Assembly (NCBI GenBank): GCA_903632075.3
Contig: CAHIKZ030004123.1
Span: forward strand, 3,630,001-3,694,000
Direction: 5' to 3'
Origin: Acanthosepion pharaonis
Lineage: Eukaryota > Mollusca > Cephalopoda > Sepiida > Sepiidae
DNA: 64,000 nucleotides
Part shown: one piece after another, positions 1 to 11,599 of the stretch
Layout of the letters: each line of letters opens with the position of its first letter
Numbering within the stretch: the stretch's first letter is position 1
Translations under genes and position numbers: made by a program
Notes under the pieces: generated by a model
The model's input: the letters and a program-made list of their open reading frames with translations, nothing else
What the model was told of the DNA's origin: nothing
Databases searched by the model: none

Positions 1-429
1 CCTTCGATGCGAAAACTCACCCTACCCTATATTCCCATCCATAAAACCAGTAATATAACTATATTAAAAGCTAAATGATTAACTTATATAAAGGTAAATA
101 ATTCGATATTGTAAGTCGAATTATTAAAGGTAACACTTTTATTTTTACGTGGCAAATTAAATTAGTTAACCACGGATCCAGAATAAAAAAACGTCTTAAA
201 CGACCGAGGATAAAGATCTGACTGAGGATAAAATTGAAAAAAGGAATCGTCTGCAGCTTCCAATTCCATGAAAAAGAGCGGCAATAAAAATTATTGTCTG
301 TTTTGCCATCAGACGCGTATTATACAAAATATCAATACATCATATTTTACCACTGAAGTCATTGAAAAGATGTCTTCTCCTCTCTCTCTCTATATATATA
401 TTCTAAATTTCTGTAAATAAAATTTTCCA
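1..429 (-). repeat. 3' LTR of the BEL-like element, truncated by window start
   Basis: This stretch matches 3836-4250 along its whole length, including the block around ATGCGAAAACTCACC and the block around TTTTGCCATCAGACGCG. The shared end is ...TTTTCCA on the plus strand, so the LTR starts TGGAAAA in element orientation. About 240 bp of the LTR lie outside the window. Confidence 0.65.
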
Positions 430-1122
430 AACTCTTCCATCAAGAAAAAAAAAATTTCTTTTAAATTATAATAGCTAAATTTCAATCTATATGTTTGGGC
501 TCTAAAATTATCAAAGATTTAGAAAAACAATCTTGCGGCATTGTTCTTTTCAGAGTATTTCCTAACAGAATACGCTCAAACAATTATATTCAAAACTACA
601 TCTCAGTACCCAAGGATAATCAATATTTCTTTCACATACTTTTTTCATTTTCTTTCTGGGTCTAGAACTAGGACGGAATCAAAAGGGCTGTCATTAGTCA
701 TACTATAAATCTTATCTTCTGTATTTTTTTCTGCTGGGGACTATTAGTTTGGTGGGGAGGAGTGATTGATAACTAGTCTTCTAAAAAGTATACAAATGTT
801 TAGGAGAATATAAATAAGAACTACCATCAGGTTTCTTTACATTAGCGGACGAATATTTCCATCGTTACCAGATATCACATCAACTACAGGCCTAACGAAC
901 AATAGGGTCTACATTTAGCTGGATTTTTGATGAGAACTACATCATCAACCATTGTAATATTCTAAAATCTTTCTGATATAATTCTCGAGATTGTTCTCTT
1001 AAACTCAACAAGTAATCTCCAGGTGGAATCTATCAAGATTTCCTTTCTCTAGACTGTTCAATAGATCCATTCTGTTAGGTTAGTTAGGTACATCAATGTC
1101 AAAAAAGAATTATCTTTAATAT
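430..1122. other. Interior of the BEL-like element, no readable gene
   Basis: AT-rich sequence between the left LTR and the pol remnants. By position it should be the 3' end of the element's coding region, but no frame stays open and no motif was recognised. Confidence 0.4.
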
Positions 1123-2090
1123 TTAAGAATACAGAGTTGTTAAGGATAAAGAAAAAGCATTAGGAGAAATAACATCAAGATCATAATCCCCTGAACATCC
1201 TATATGTAAGTAGACGAGAAGCAGATAATTCAAAGTAAGGTAGCCTCTCTCGTCCCAAATACTACCAAACCGTGCAGAATACAAAGGAATCGTTAAATGA
1301 TTAAAAGCTAAAACTTCCTTCATATTCGTCAGAAATAAATACTTGTCTAATCAAGTTACACCTGAAATAAAAGAACGTGCATTGTCAGAGTATACATGGG
1401 AAAGTACTTCACAATATCATCACAGTGAAATAACAAAATCTAGGTAATAAGATAGGAACAACACCTCAGGTGTATAAAGATAAGAATATTCTCTAATTCT
1501 TACTTTACATCTAATCAACCCGTTACTGTCCAAAACAGATTTAAATTAGCAACCAGAGAGGATACGTCTCGGTTGGAAGGATTTAACAAGAAATATTTTT
1601 CTTTGGGGAGAAATAAAGACTGCGTTAATTTTTTTATCAAATACAACCCAGCAGCCAAAACAGGATCCAAGTTTGATTTCTTCAAGGAATAAACAAACCT
1701 AAAACCATATGAAATAACTCTTAATAATTTGGATAAAGAAGAAAATCTTTCAACATCCAAAACATAAAACCCACATCTGAAATAACAGGCAAGTCAGTCA
1801 CTGTAAACAATAAAGCTTGACTGTCAGAATTCAAACAATTTACTTCACCGGAATGCCCTGTAATAACCTCTCCATCCAACCACTTAGGGCCATGCAACCA
1901 AAACTGCAACACCCTTGGAACCCCTGCAAAAGTTATTAAACCAGCAGGAATTTTCCCAACTAAAGGTGCAATTTCAGCCCCAGCAAAATCAAATTATCAG
2001 AGCCCTTTTGAAGTACAAACCAGCAAAACCAAAAACCTTCAGAAAAGCATCACAAAGCTCCATGTAATCAAAAAGCCATAGAAAAGTCGA
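1123..2090 (-). pseudogene. BEL/Pao-like pol remnant (RNase H end to integrase)
   Basis: Several short minus-strand frames read in the order expected of a BEL/Pao polyprotein. Around 2040-2090 a CDA...FG pattern resembles the start of its RNase H. At 1880-1915 there is a W-x-H-G-P-x-W-L box of the kind that precedes the integrase. At 1700-1760 an ERFSSLSKLLRV-type segment matches the linker common to this superfamily, followed by an NLNLF box near 1520-1550. At 1123-1323 a frame ending in a PN motif may be late integrase. Stops and frame changes interrupt the whole stretch, so it is non-functional. Ty3/gypsy is less likely because none of its signature motifs are seen here. Family assignment is by recognition of short motifs only. 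Confidence 0.5.
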
Positions 2091-2363
2091 TCATAACCCT
2101 GGAAACCCAAACCATCCAACGAAACAAATTCTAAAGGTTTTTATTCGAACATTCTGAACGTCTCTAAAGGTACAAGTTCATCCTTTTCAAATTTATCCTC
2201 AACGCATCCAAGAAGTAGTCTCCCCTTGATTGTTATTGGAAGACACAATGATAATGGTTCGAACACTCAGTGATTTTGCGACAAAATCGACGTTAGTTTT
2301 TCCTTCCTTTCTTTATTTTTTCTTTAAAAATGGAAATATAAACAGAAACTGACCATGATCATA

Positions 2364-2576
2364 TTATAACTTAACTATTTTGTCACGTAGCGTCTCGTTG
2401 CATACCCAGCCATCATCGATAAACCAGTGGCCCCACTTTTCAGCCCTCGCTATCTTATTCTCATTATCAGCTATCCAGTTATTGTTTATTAACAAAGGAT
2501 CTGTAACATCTCGCTCCTGTTTGGACATGTTGTACCATAATCCATCAGGATACCTTTCCCATGGAAGAAAGTCAAA
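2364..2576 (-). pseudogene. C-terminal exon-like segment of a nucleotide-diphospho-sugar transferase
   Basis: A minus-strand frame of 70 codons, open from a stop at 2577-2579 to a TAA at 2364-2366, is rich in W, N and charged residues and does not look like chance. It contains LPWERYPDG, PLLINNNWI and KIARAEKWGHWF, a pattern I associate with the C-terminus of nucleotide-diphospho-sugar transferase (PF03407-type) glycosyltransferases, where an asparagine-rich motif precedes a final WGHWF-like box. A possible AATAAA polyadenylation signal follows at 2312-2317. There is no start codon or clear splice acceptor, and the frame abuts a LINE fragment, so it may be a captured or processed gene tail rather than a working exon. 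The family call is memory-based. Confidence 0.45.
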
Positions 2577-2584
2577 TCAGTGGA

Positions 2585-3010
2585 TGCCTTTTTTTTTGGT
2601 ATCAATTTGAACACTGACTGTGGAATGGTCAAACGTGGTTTTTCAAGGCAGGATGTAAGGAAGAGGTCATTGAAGTTGGCCTGATCTCTTGTCACGTCAG
2701 AGTGCATTCTTCAATAATCTGAGCTAGTTCAAAGGCGATGTAGAAGTCTTGACATTACCTGCCTTTTTCATCGGATTTGTTCCAATGGACTAGCCACTCT
2801 TTGTGGAGAATATTGAAGTCACCTCAGATATGAAAGCTAGCCTAGGGAAATTCAGTGAGTATATTATCAATCCTCTCAGATATTCTGTCGAAAATTAATG
2901 TCCCATCGTCCTGAGGGCGATAAAGAGCGAAAATGAATGCGGTACTGTGGATATGTGCTACGCGGAAACACATATACGGGAGTCTACCTTCAGCACCCTT
3001 AATTAAGAAA
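2585..3010 (-). pseudogene. Non-LTR retrotransposon (LINE) endonuclease fragment
   Basis: The minus strand encodes, from about 2985 leftwards, an ALYRP box, an FDRIS...IDNIL segment, then a GDFN box followed by HKEWL, and further on a LDLFLTS-like NDLFLTS box. This order is that of the apurinic-type endonuclease of Jockey/CR1-like LINEs, where GDFN and the following H/W residues belong to the catalytic core. Two in-frame stops lie just before GDFN and the reading changes frame near 2700, so it is dead. No reverse transcriptase follows; a glycosyltransferase-like frame begins instead. Confidence 0.6.
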
Positions 3011-3166
3011 CAAGTAATCTAGAAAATAAGATACAGGCGTGATAACCCGAATGTCTCGTCTACCCAGAAATCAAAATAGAAAGGAGTTAGCAGTTACTTC
3101 GAAACAGCTAATCGAGAAGTGGAATGATACTGCGTAAAAAGATAATGTTATTCCAACTATTTAAAT

Positions 3167-3168
<2 letters not shown>

Positions 3169-3222
<54 letters not shown>
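3169..3222. repeat. (TA)n microsatellite
   Basis: About 27 uninterrupted AT/TA units inside the BEL-like element. Confidence 0.97.
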
Positions 3223-3226
<4 letters not shown>

Positions 3227-3592
3227 TTTATTTTAGAATATTACATTAAGAACACGTAAAAAAGAAAACGCTGCACAAATGCAATCATGTTCCAATGCGT
3301 ATCACATCAGGCGTTAGTAAATAATTGGTGAGAAGATAATTTATTGAGATTTAGAAACAAGATTGAAGAAAAATAATATCTGTCCTGGAATGTCCGGATG
3401 TTAAAAACGCAAATTTAAATGAAAAATTAAATTCTCAATTAAATTTATACGTATCGTATACGATCTTAAATTAATATATTTAAAGTGTAAATTAGAAAAC
3501 ACAAATCCTAACCTAGTCTAGGATCTTAAAATCTTCTTATTTCATGAAGAATATCCTTTAAAATATTTTAAATCTTATTTTAAAGTCAAGAC

Positions 3593-4250
3593 TGTGAATA
3601 GGGGCAGAATTCCCCGCATCGAACGACTCTGCCAAACAAAAAGAAACGTTGACTCTCCGAGTCAACAAACAAATAAATCAAATGCAATAATTCCCCTTCT
3701 AGGGAATTAAATTACTTCTTTTAGCTTCGGAATTCTACCAAAGCTAACAAAATCTTCTCTTCAAAGTTTTTCAAATATAAACAAATCTCAGCTACGGAAT
3801 TCTACCGAAGCTAATAAAATTTTCTCACAAAGTCCTCCGATGCGAAAACTCACCCTCCCGTCTTCCCATCCATAAATAAAACCAGTAATATAGCTATTAA
3901 AAGCTAAATAAATATTAACTCTATAAAGGTAAATAATCCGATACTGTAAGTCGAATTAAAGGTAACACTTTATTTTTACGTGGCAAACTAAATTAGTCAA
4001 TCACGGAGCCAGAATAAAAAAAAAAAAAACGTCTTAAACGACCGAGGATAAATATCTGACTGAGGATAAAATCCTCTGATAAAAAGGAATCGTCTGCAGC
4101 TTCCAATTCCATGAAAAAGAGCGGCAACAAAAATCATCGTCTGTTTTGCCATCAGACGCGTATTTTACCACTGAAGTCATTGAAAAGATGTCTTCTCACT
4201 CTCTCTATATATATATTAATATTCTAAATTCTGTAAATAAAAATTTTCCA
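3593..4250 (-). repeat. 5' LTR of the BEL-like element (~658 bp)
   Basis: The right half is duplicated at the start of the window. Proposed ends are TGGAAAA at 4250 and TTCACA at 3593 in element orientation, giving the usual TG...CA termini. The left boundary is inferred because the matching part of the other LTR is off the window. The segment 3660-3840 contains two similar blocks around GGAATTCTACC, a small internal repeat. Confidence 0.55.
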
Positions 4251-4623
4251 AAAGATACACCTTCTTTTCACAAGAAAAGGAAGAAATGAAAAAGAGTAAG
4301 AAGGAAAAGAAAGTAGATGGGATGCTGGGTTTATTTTGTTTTTATTCAGATAAATCAATCGGAACAGTCTACGCTAAAGTATGGGGGAAAAAACGAAAGT
4401 TAAGAAGCAATCATACGTAAGAGGTATTTAGAATCGTAGACATTATCCAGACGTCGTATACGGTTCGGATATATAATGGCTACAACGTTATACATTTAGA
4501 CGATGTCATTTCCTATGAAAAATGAAAGGTAATTTAACAAGATACTCGACAAACTACATTCCCTGTGCGTTTAAATTGAATGTTACGAACGTCGGAATTG
4601 GACTCTATTCGGTCGCATTTTAC

Positions 4624-4629
<6 letters not shown>

Positions 4630-4696
<67 letters not shown>
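4630..4696. repeat. Compound microsatellite (TA)n-(GA)n-(GACA)n
   Basis: Three different short motifs follow each other without a gap: about 15 TA, 7 GA and 5 GACA units. Confidence 0.95.
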
Positions 4697-5067
4697 GAGG
4701 AGGTAATAAATTCGTTGGTATATAATTCAAGTGGATCCTAGTAATATAAAATATTAAAACTGATCCACAAAATGAGCTCAATGTATTTATTATTACAGAG
4801 CAAATAATTGGTACACAGTAAAATCCAAATTTACCTCATATGGCAAATAGGCTTATTTCAATCGACGAAATTCGTCAGTCTTATTCAACCCCGGTATAAA
4901 CTGAGTTCATGCCGGAATTAGAAATTTAACTGTGACAGCTACAAAATAAACTGTCGAAAAACTAATACAGAATTTAACCATTTCAATATTTCAGTCAGAA
5001 GAAAGACACGAGACAGTGGTCATGGTAGGGTGGAACGTATTAGGGAAGAGGTTTTGTAAAATTAAAC

Positions 5068-5106
<39 letters not shown>

Positions 5107-6089
5107 GGCTTATACATGCTACTTCATACATATACAGCCATATTCATAATCTTGTGTTAGGCGCAGTTACACAGTCATACGTTCGAGCACACGTATGTAC
5201 GCAATTTTCATTCTCTCTATTTCGGTGCCAAGATTGTAGCGTTTCATATGTAGCAATATTAGTAGGGGACGGATTTTTTTTTTTTTGACGTTTTTCAGGT
5301 CGGCTGTCTGCGCCGGCAGACATGCTCACATACACTATTACCACCACGTGGGTTAAGTTGGGTTCTGTCTCTAGACACGGCGATCGTGTTTTCATTTTTT
5401 TAAACACTAACAACATCTGTGTTATTAACGATTGTAATTATTTTAATGGTAATATTAGCTGTGATATTGTTATTGATATATTGATAATAATTGATATGTT
5501 ATTCGTTATGATGAACGGTAAAGTTATCCCTAATAATGGCTGAAACAATAATAATAACAATATCAATAATAATAATAGTGATAACTGCATAAAAATAGTT
5601 AAAGATAAATAATAAATAGATAAAAAATAAATAAAATAATAGAAATATAATAATGTCAATGATAATAACGATAACAGTTGTGGTAATCATAATACTGATT
5701 ATAATAATAATAATAATGTGAATGATAAAAACACTACTAATGGTGGTAGTGATGGTTATAAAGTAATGGTTCTGAAAATGGTAACAACAATACTAATAAT
5801 GATAGTAATAGTAGTAGTCACAAAATAATAATTGTGGAGTGTTAATGGTTATATCTGTCGTGCTGGCTATGTTAATTGTTATGGCAGTGGTTGTGTTTGT
5901 GGAGGTCATGGTAGTGTTGGTAACAGTGCTGGTAGTGCTATTGTTTCCTGTTGGTGGTTATGTTTTGGTGGTTTTAGTGTTCTGGTGGTTTTAGTGTTCT
6001 GGTGGTTTTAGTGTTCTGGTGGTTTAGTGTTTTACTATTTTTTTCGGTAGGTTCGTTCCCGTTTGTGTGCAGTTTTTGCTGTTGGTGTT
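4697..6089. other. Non-coding stretch with microsatellites
   Basis: Contains a (TA)n run at 5070-5103, AAT-rich sequence at about 5530-5720 that gives chance hydrophobic frames, and GT/TGG-rich sequence from 5840. No gene recognised. Short frames here follow the simple repeats. Confidence 0.6.
5966..6033. repeat. 17-bp tandem repeat, about 3.5 copies
   Basis: The unit GGTGGTTTTAGTGTTCT is repeated three times almost perfectly, then once with a single-base loss. Confidence 0.85.
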
Positions 6090-7020
6090 ATCCGTTTGGT
6101 TCGAATTGTGGTAGTAGATATTTGTTTTCATGTCTGCATTTTGAAATTATTTCCGATCTTTGGTTTAGAAATGTTTTTGTTGCGTGTGAGTGATTATTGT
6201 CACTTTTTCTTGCAGGCAAATTAAGCATCGCCTTGATATGCTATTGTAGGCAGGTGCGTGTTTCATAATTCCCCATGTTATGTTTCGTGTTATTTTTTGT
6301 CTTTTAGTTGTCATATATATGTGGATAGAGTGGTGCTGTTGGAGTATTGTCTGTTGGAGAACGAGAGGTCGTGTGTGTATTTTCTTTGATTGAATGTTCC
6401 TTCTGTGGGGCCAATGAGGTGCATTATAGTGTCGTTTGCATTGATCTTAGCTTTGTATACTATGTTTGTTTGTAGGCAGTTTCCTTGTAGTGGGCATGTA
6501 ATTTTGTCTCTGCAGTTGCATTGAGGGTCTTTGCTTTATTGTACGTTTTTTGTGTTTTTTTTATTATTTGCGTTATGTTTTTAGTGCAACTGTAGCTAAA
6601 TTTTACGTTGCTTTTGTTAAAAAAATTTTGCTAAGGGGCTTGTTATGGAGAATTGTTTTTCTATTAGATTTAGGAATGTTCTGCCGATGTTTGTTCTGAC
6701 GCTTTTCTTGTATGGTGGGTTAAACCAAATTATATTACTTTTTCTGTTTTTTTTTTTTATTTTGGCTGTGGTGGCGTGTATTCTAGTTGTTGCGTGTATC
6801 CGCTTTTCTTTACTGCGTTGTTATATGGTGCTTTTGCCGTTGAAAATTTCTATGTCTGATAGCATGCGGCTGATGGATTTAGATATGTGCTTGATGAGAG
6901 TGGGTGGTTGGAGGATGTGTATATGTATGTGGGAGTGTCATTATCCTTTTTGTATGGTTCGTAAGTTTCTTTATCTAGATTAAGGGTGACGTCTAGGAAG
7001 TTTACTATTTTTGTGTTTGT
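6090..7020 (-). pseudogene. YRDDGL-type retroelement RT, C-terminal part with GIY-YIG-like tail (copy 1)
   Basis: Reading the minus strand from 7012, frames give FLDVTLNL, a YEPYKK box, a SNHP box, a (N)IIWFNPP-like segment, TNIG, KFSYSC, a C-x-C...CPL-x-GNCL cysteine block, an LIGPTEGTFNQR segment resembling a degenerate GIY-YIG motif, and a closing ISKCRHENKYLL at about 6110-6160. This order is shared with the fragments at 25.6-26.2 kb and 35.4-36.7 kb and with a retroelement family I recognise from cnidarian and mollusc genomes, probably Penelope-related. The RT core upstream is missing and several stops and frame changes are present. It is the best preserved of the three tails in this window. 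Confidence 0.7.
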
Positions 7021-8700
7021 TTTTTATTTACATTTTTAATCCAAATATATAGTTTTATATAATATAATTATATTATATATATATTAACTAAAAATATAAA
7101 AAATATATATAATATGAATATAGTAAAATGCGAAATTGCCATTAGTGATAATCAAAATAAAAACAGACAGTAGCCATTGATATATTTTGAATTTTAATAC
7201 AAAAAAATATTTCATTAGCTAAAAAGGCTTTAAGAAAAAAATATTAAGAAGGGGTCTTCAACTGAAGAAGAAAACCTTATCGCACATTGACCAAACTTGA
7301 ATCTCAAATGAACAAAGTAAAATGTTCATATTTGTATTTTTAGAAAAAGATATGTTTTATTTCATGACATTTAAATGTATACCCTTTAAAATGCCAAATT
7401 GCCATTTTCTAGTGATCAAGACTGCTCTAGCCAAAACTCAAAAAAAACAAGATGGGTGAATCGGTCTATGCAACAGGTAATTTTAGTAGATTACATTGCC
7501 ATTGATATATTTTGAATTTAATCTAAAAGGAATATTGGACCTCATTAGCTAAAAAGGCTTTATCAGATTTATTGTCGGATTTCTACTTCTTATTTATATG
7601 AATTAGGCTTCTCAACCCAATAAATACGAACATCAAAATCTACCAAGACTCTCTGTCCATGTGCTTGGTTATTGATATTTGTTTTGTTATATTTATCGGT
7701 CTTGTTTGTTTTCTTTGTTCTCTCAATATTCTCATGTAGTTGGAAAGCAAGAAATTCTACCCACGTGTGTTCTTCTACATACTCATCACCCAACGGTCCT
7801 TACAATCTAAAAAGAAATTTCCCCCATTGAAAGAATATTTCCAATCAACTAAAAAGAACTGCTCTTTACACTTACTTTCTTCGGACTCAAATGAGGGTCA
7901 AAGCAAAGATGAACTAAAATCAAAACATCTGACCAAACATTGAAGAAATTACTAAAAAAATATGCACATGTTTCACAGAAAAATATAAATTTCATTGACA
8001 TTTAAATGGTTGAATATAAATCTGCCCCCACATTCATTGAATATTAACAAAATTACTGGTAAAGTGTGATTTGTGTCCACAATGGATTTTAGAAAAGATA
8101 TAGACCTTTTTATTCCTCATGACATTTAAAATAAACCTTTTTTAAAAATGAAAAACAGCATAGCATGATGAAAAGAGGCTAATAAAAAAAACAATGTTTT
8201 AATGTTATTATTAAGAGGAAAGACAAAAGTATTATTAATTTAAAAAAATTTTAATTCTTTCTTGCACGTTCGAAAATTTGGTTAAAAATCGTAATATTTA
8301 CCATTAGTTTTCTTAGCACTTTTTCAGTTGAAAAACACATTAAATTGGGAATTCTTGCAAATATCAAATAATTGTCGGATTTTAATGAAACTTTCAGAAC
8401 TTATTCAAAAATGAATCAAATTATTTTAGAAAGTACCCCACTTACTTAATCTTATGAAAACTCGAAAATTCATCTATGTGTATTTTAGTGATTATATTAA
8501 TTAAATAGAGAAGATTTTGAAAAATCGAGAAGCGTACCTACACAAAAAGCTCTGTAAAACGGATTATTTAATTAGGGCCAGCTTTTATGAATAATAAACT
8601 CAACGATGAATTGAATTTTTACAAGAGTTTTCTGATTTCACCCTAACAAGTTTGGGAATGAATCGGTTACTTGACTAGAAATGTCCTTTTCAACTTTTAG
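7021..8700. other. AT-rich intergenic sequence with a diverged duplication
   Basis: Two related blocks at about 7165-7240 and 7487-7565 share GATATATTTTGAATTT and CATTAGCTAAAAAGGCTTTA, about 320 bp apart, so part of this stretch is an old local duplication or two copies of one repeat. Nothing else recognised; no frame is convincing. Confidence 0.5.
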
Positions 8701-9960
8701 TATAAGTAAAAAGAAAAAATACTGGGATCATGCGTTGAGGTAGTTAGGCTGGAGAAGTCCAACGTTGAATTCTCTTATTTATAGTATTCTTCCTCTTTTA
8801 ACCCAACTTTGTGGTCCTTGTCATCGGAATAGGTTGTGTTGAAATCAACTCGAAATGAGCGTTGTAGACGTTAAATAAGAAAAGTTGAAGAAATTTTAAT
8901 TTAAAATGAACGTTAAGTTTAGTGCATCCCAAGATATAGAAGGAGACAGACGTCTTTAGCTGCCCGGAGAATGTCATCCAAACTAAAGGCTCGCCTCAAA
9001 AGAGAGAGATATGTGTTTGAATTGTTGCAAGTTGAGGCACAATATAATATAGGATATGGCCTGTACGCCCAAATAAAGATGAGTCACAGGAGGTCCAGAA
9101 ACATTTAAAAATAAAAGACGTGAATCTGACAGGTCAATAAAAACCCAACAAAACGACAAAAAGTAAATGCACAAAAATTTACTTATTAAAAAAGTAGTGT
9201 TTCGATTAAAAGAACATGAACAAACAATGAATCAAGTAAATGAAGGAAGAATAAAATAAATGGAGGGATACTAATCGGATAGAAGATCAAAGATAATATA
9301 ACAGTGACTAAATCTTAAAAAGTATAGTCCAAATTTGGCTGGAAAAGCCAAAGTTGAAACCAATGTCCGGTGAAGCGTTGAGTAGTTGCTGGTTAAGTCC
9401 AAAAACCTGTAGGTTGGTGAAAGCCAAAGATGAAGAAAATTTAATTTAAAGTGTTGAGTAGTTGGGCAAACATTAAATTCAACACAAGCAAGCGGGAATA
9501 GCTGTACGGTCCGGTGTAGGCTTTGTAATGAACCAAGTGAACCAAAAATGGACTCTCCGTGTGTAGCCAGAAGTAAAGAGCTGAGGTGGCCATTAAATTT
9601 GCAAGTCCAGAAAAAAAACTGTGGTAAGGGGTTGTTGCAGCTATTGTATGAGCAGATCCAAAAATGCCAGAAGTAGTAGGGGCTTTTGGCCGTTGCAAAT
9701 GCAGGAACGAAAGCCGGAAGTAGAAAACTGTTGGTGGCCGGAAGTATGTGCAGGTTAGAAACTCCGGAAGTAAAGTAAGAACGCCAGAAAGATAAGTGGC
9801 TGTAGTAGCCGGAAGTAATAAAGCCCAAGAATGCCAGAAGTAAGAGTAGACAGGAAAATTTCCAACTAGCGTCCAGTTGGCAGAACAAAAATAAATGGGC
9901 TGTAACTTAATAGCCCCTACTCGTCTAAGCGCCTAGGTCACAAGGATCAATGGCTTGCGT
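8701..9960. repeat. Unclassified dispersed repeat with GGAAGT-type motifs
   Basis: The blocks at 8870-8930 and 9410-9480 share a GAAGAAA(A)TTTAATTTAAA core, and the stretch 9540-9860 repeats a (G)CCGGAAGTA / GCCAGAAGTA motif many times. A 205-codon minus-strand frame (9271-9888) runs through this stretch; its composition is hydrophobic and repetitive, with no domain recognised, and it is more likely a by-product of the repeat than a gene. It could be a decayed LTR or a satellite-like repeat. Confidence 0.4.
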
Positions 9961-9962
9961 TC

Positions 9963-9964
<2 letters not shown>

Positions 9965-10008
<44 letters not shown>
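9965..10008. repeat. (TC)n microsatellite
   Basis: About 22 TC units in one run. Confidence 0.97.
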
Positions 10009-10010
<2 letters not shown>

Positions 10011-10852
10011 AAGATTTATTGCATACATAATACAGCAATTGTGGCACAATGCCAGAAAGGGAGAATGGGCTGAGGTTGGTCGTCACTATCTTATACCTAG
10101 CTAATCCGACTTACGACCCATTCATTCGTTACAATTTATTTACACAACCACCACAAAAACTCGTCAGTCATCATTCACTTCTACATAAACCACAATACCG
10201 CATACACACAGGGAACCTACAAAACCCACTATGACATAAAAATCTTGAGTATAAAATTATATATAAAATTTGATGATAAGCAATGAGGACGGAGTGGATA
10301 AACCCGAAACCAAACAAAAATATAACTGTTATGGTCCAAGTTTAGGACCATGGAAGAACAACACGAAACACAAGAGTAGAAATAACAAAGAATATATTAC
10401 ACGAAAAATAATACAAGTGGAAGGTGTTAGTATGACTGTCAGACTGGTTTGAAGTGAACTACTATCAGCTCGACTCGATTCAATACCGTCCCAATACCTT
10501 TCGTCTCTCTTGAGAGGCGTAGATATAAACATTATCTCGGTTTCCGTTAAGTTCCACAAAGTCTGAAAAAGTAAATAGCAAAAATATCCTAACAACAAGT
10601 TTAGGTATATATCTATTTTTATTTAACAAATCAATTACCATTAAATATCTTTTTTATTGTGTTTTTTTACGCTGTCTAATCAATCAAACAAAACCGTAAA
10701 GTTACAGTCGAAATTTAATTCAATATTAATTATAAACTTAATTACAGTAAATTTTATATAATTTCTGTAGACAAATTAAGCTAGGAAGCTGTCGAAAGTA
10801 TGCACTGTAAACGAGTTTAAACATGCGCTCATTATAAATTAAGCGTTGAATT
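10009..10852. other. Intergenic sequence, no gene seen
   Basis: AT-rich, several chance frames of about 60-90 codons, none with recognisable motifs. The last four bases (AATT) are the left target duplication of the gypsy element. Confidence 0.5.
10849..10852. other. Left target-site duplication AATT
   Basis: Identical to the four bases immediately after the 3' LTR (16735-16738); 4-5 bp is normal for Ty3/gypsy integrases. Confidence 0.8.
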
Positions 10853-11599
10853 TGTGGACTCATCCAATATCTTCACCTTTTCTAACCTAAAAAAGGTACA
10901 GTCCACATCGTACGCCTACGTACTAAAAACCTCAACCAATAGAAATGGCGAAAATCGAAGCAAGCAATTCCATTGGTCAATCGTTTACAGAAACAGAAAT
11001 TGCGCCAAAACGAGTTGAGCCACTTTTGGAAACTCAAATAATATAAAAGGAAAAGCAGACAGCCCCATTCAGTCAGTCTCGCTAACTCACCGAGTAATTG
11101 CTAAAATACTCCACGACGTTTCGAACCATAATTTTGCCGCGCTTTCAAAGAACATTCACTGACTCACTCTGAACATTCGACGAACGATTCTTGAACTTTT
11201 ACTTAGTTCCTTATATATAATGAATTATATTCATTACTAAGATAAGGAATACAAATACGATTAAGGGTAGACTACTTGAACAAACTCTTTTTCAGAACCT
11301 TTAAATTTCACTATCACAATCTTCGACACAAACAAGAAATTAACGAACATTACGAAACAAGAGACATTCATTATTTCAAACATACACATACAACTTACGC
11401 ACACAATTCACACAGATTTTATTCCAGATTGTAAATGACCAATTGTATATAAATGTTGTATTGTTTTTAATCTATATATGTCTCGTTTTTCTTGCTTTGA
11501 ACATAACGATTGTTTGTTTATTTGTTTGGGACGCATTGAAACACGCAACCATTAACAACAAATCCTTCTGATAGATTTAACGACACTAATGTCCCAACA
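10853..11599 (+). repeat. 5' LTR (747 bp)
   Basis: Starts TGTGGACTCATCC and ends CCCAACA. It matches 15986-16734 except for two missing single bases and one C/T difference. It carries a TATAAAA box at 11042-11048, so U3 would be about the first 220 bp. Confidence 0.95.
11042..11048 (+). promoter_or_regulatory. Putative TATA box in the 5' LTR
   Basis: TATAAAA followed about 25-30 bp later by a TCAGTCAGTC stretch that could serve as initiator. The same box is at 16175-16181 in the 3' LTR. Confidence 0.6.

Larger units (their letters stand above)
1..4250 (-). mobile_element. Decayed LTR retrotransposon, probably BEL/Pao, composite
   Basis: Positions 1-429 and about 3836-4250 are direct repeats of each other (same order, small indels, many identical stretches), as expected for the two LTRs of one element. 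Minus-strand pol-like peptides between them fit the RNase H to integrase part of BEL/Pao polyproteins, so the element reads right to left and its 3' LTR is cut by the window edge. The interior is only about 3.2 kb, shorter than an intact BEL element, and also contains a LINE endonuclease fragment and a glycosyltransferase-like segment, so it is nested or rearranged. The repeat pair is seen directly; the BEL assignment is inference from short motifs. Confidence 0.6.

Noticed and set aside
5438..5690. Hydrophobic 63-73 codon minus-strand frames
   Set aside because: Encoded by AAT/ATT trinucleotide-rich DNA; composition is only I, L, F, Y, N and similar.
9271..9888. 205-codon minus-strand frame
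   Set aside because: Runs through a stretch of repeated GGAAGT-type motifs, hydrophobic and repetitive composition, no domain or conserved motif, no splice or start context that supports a gene.
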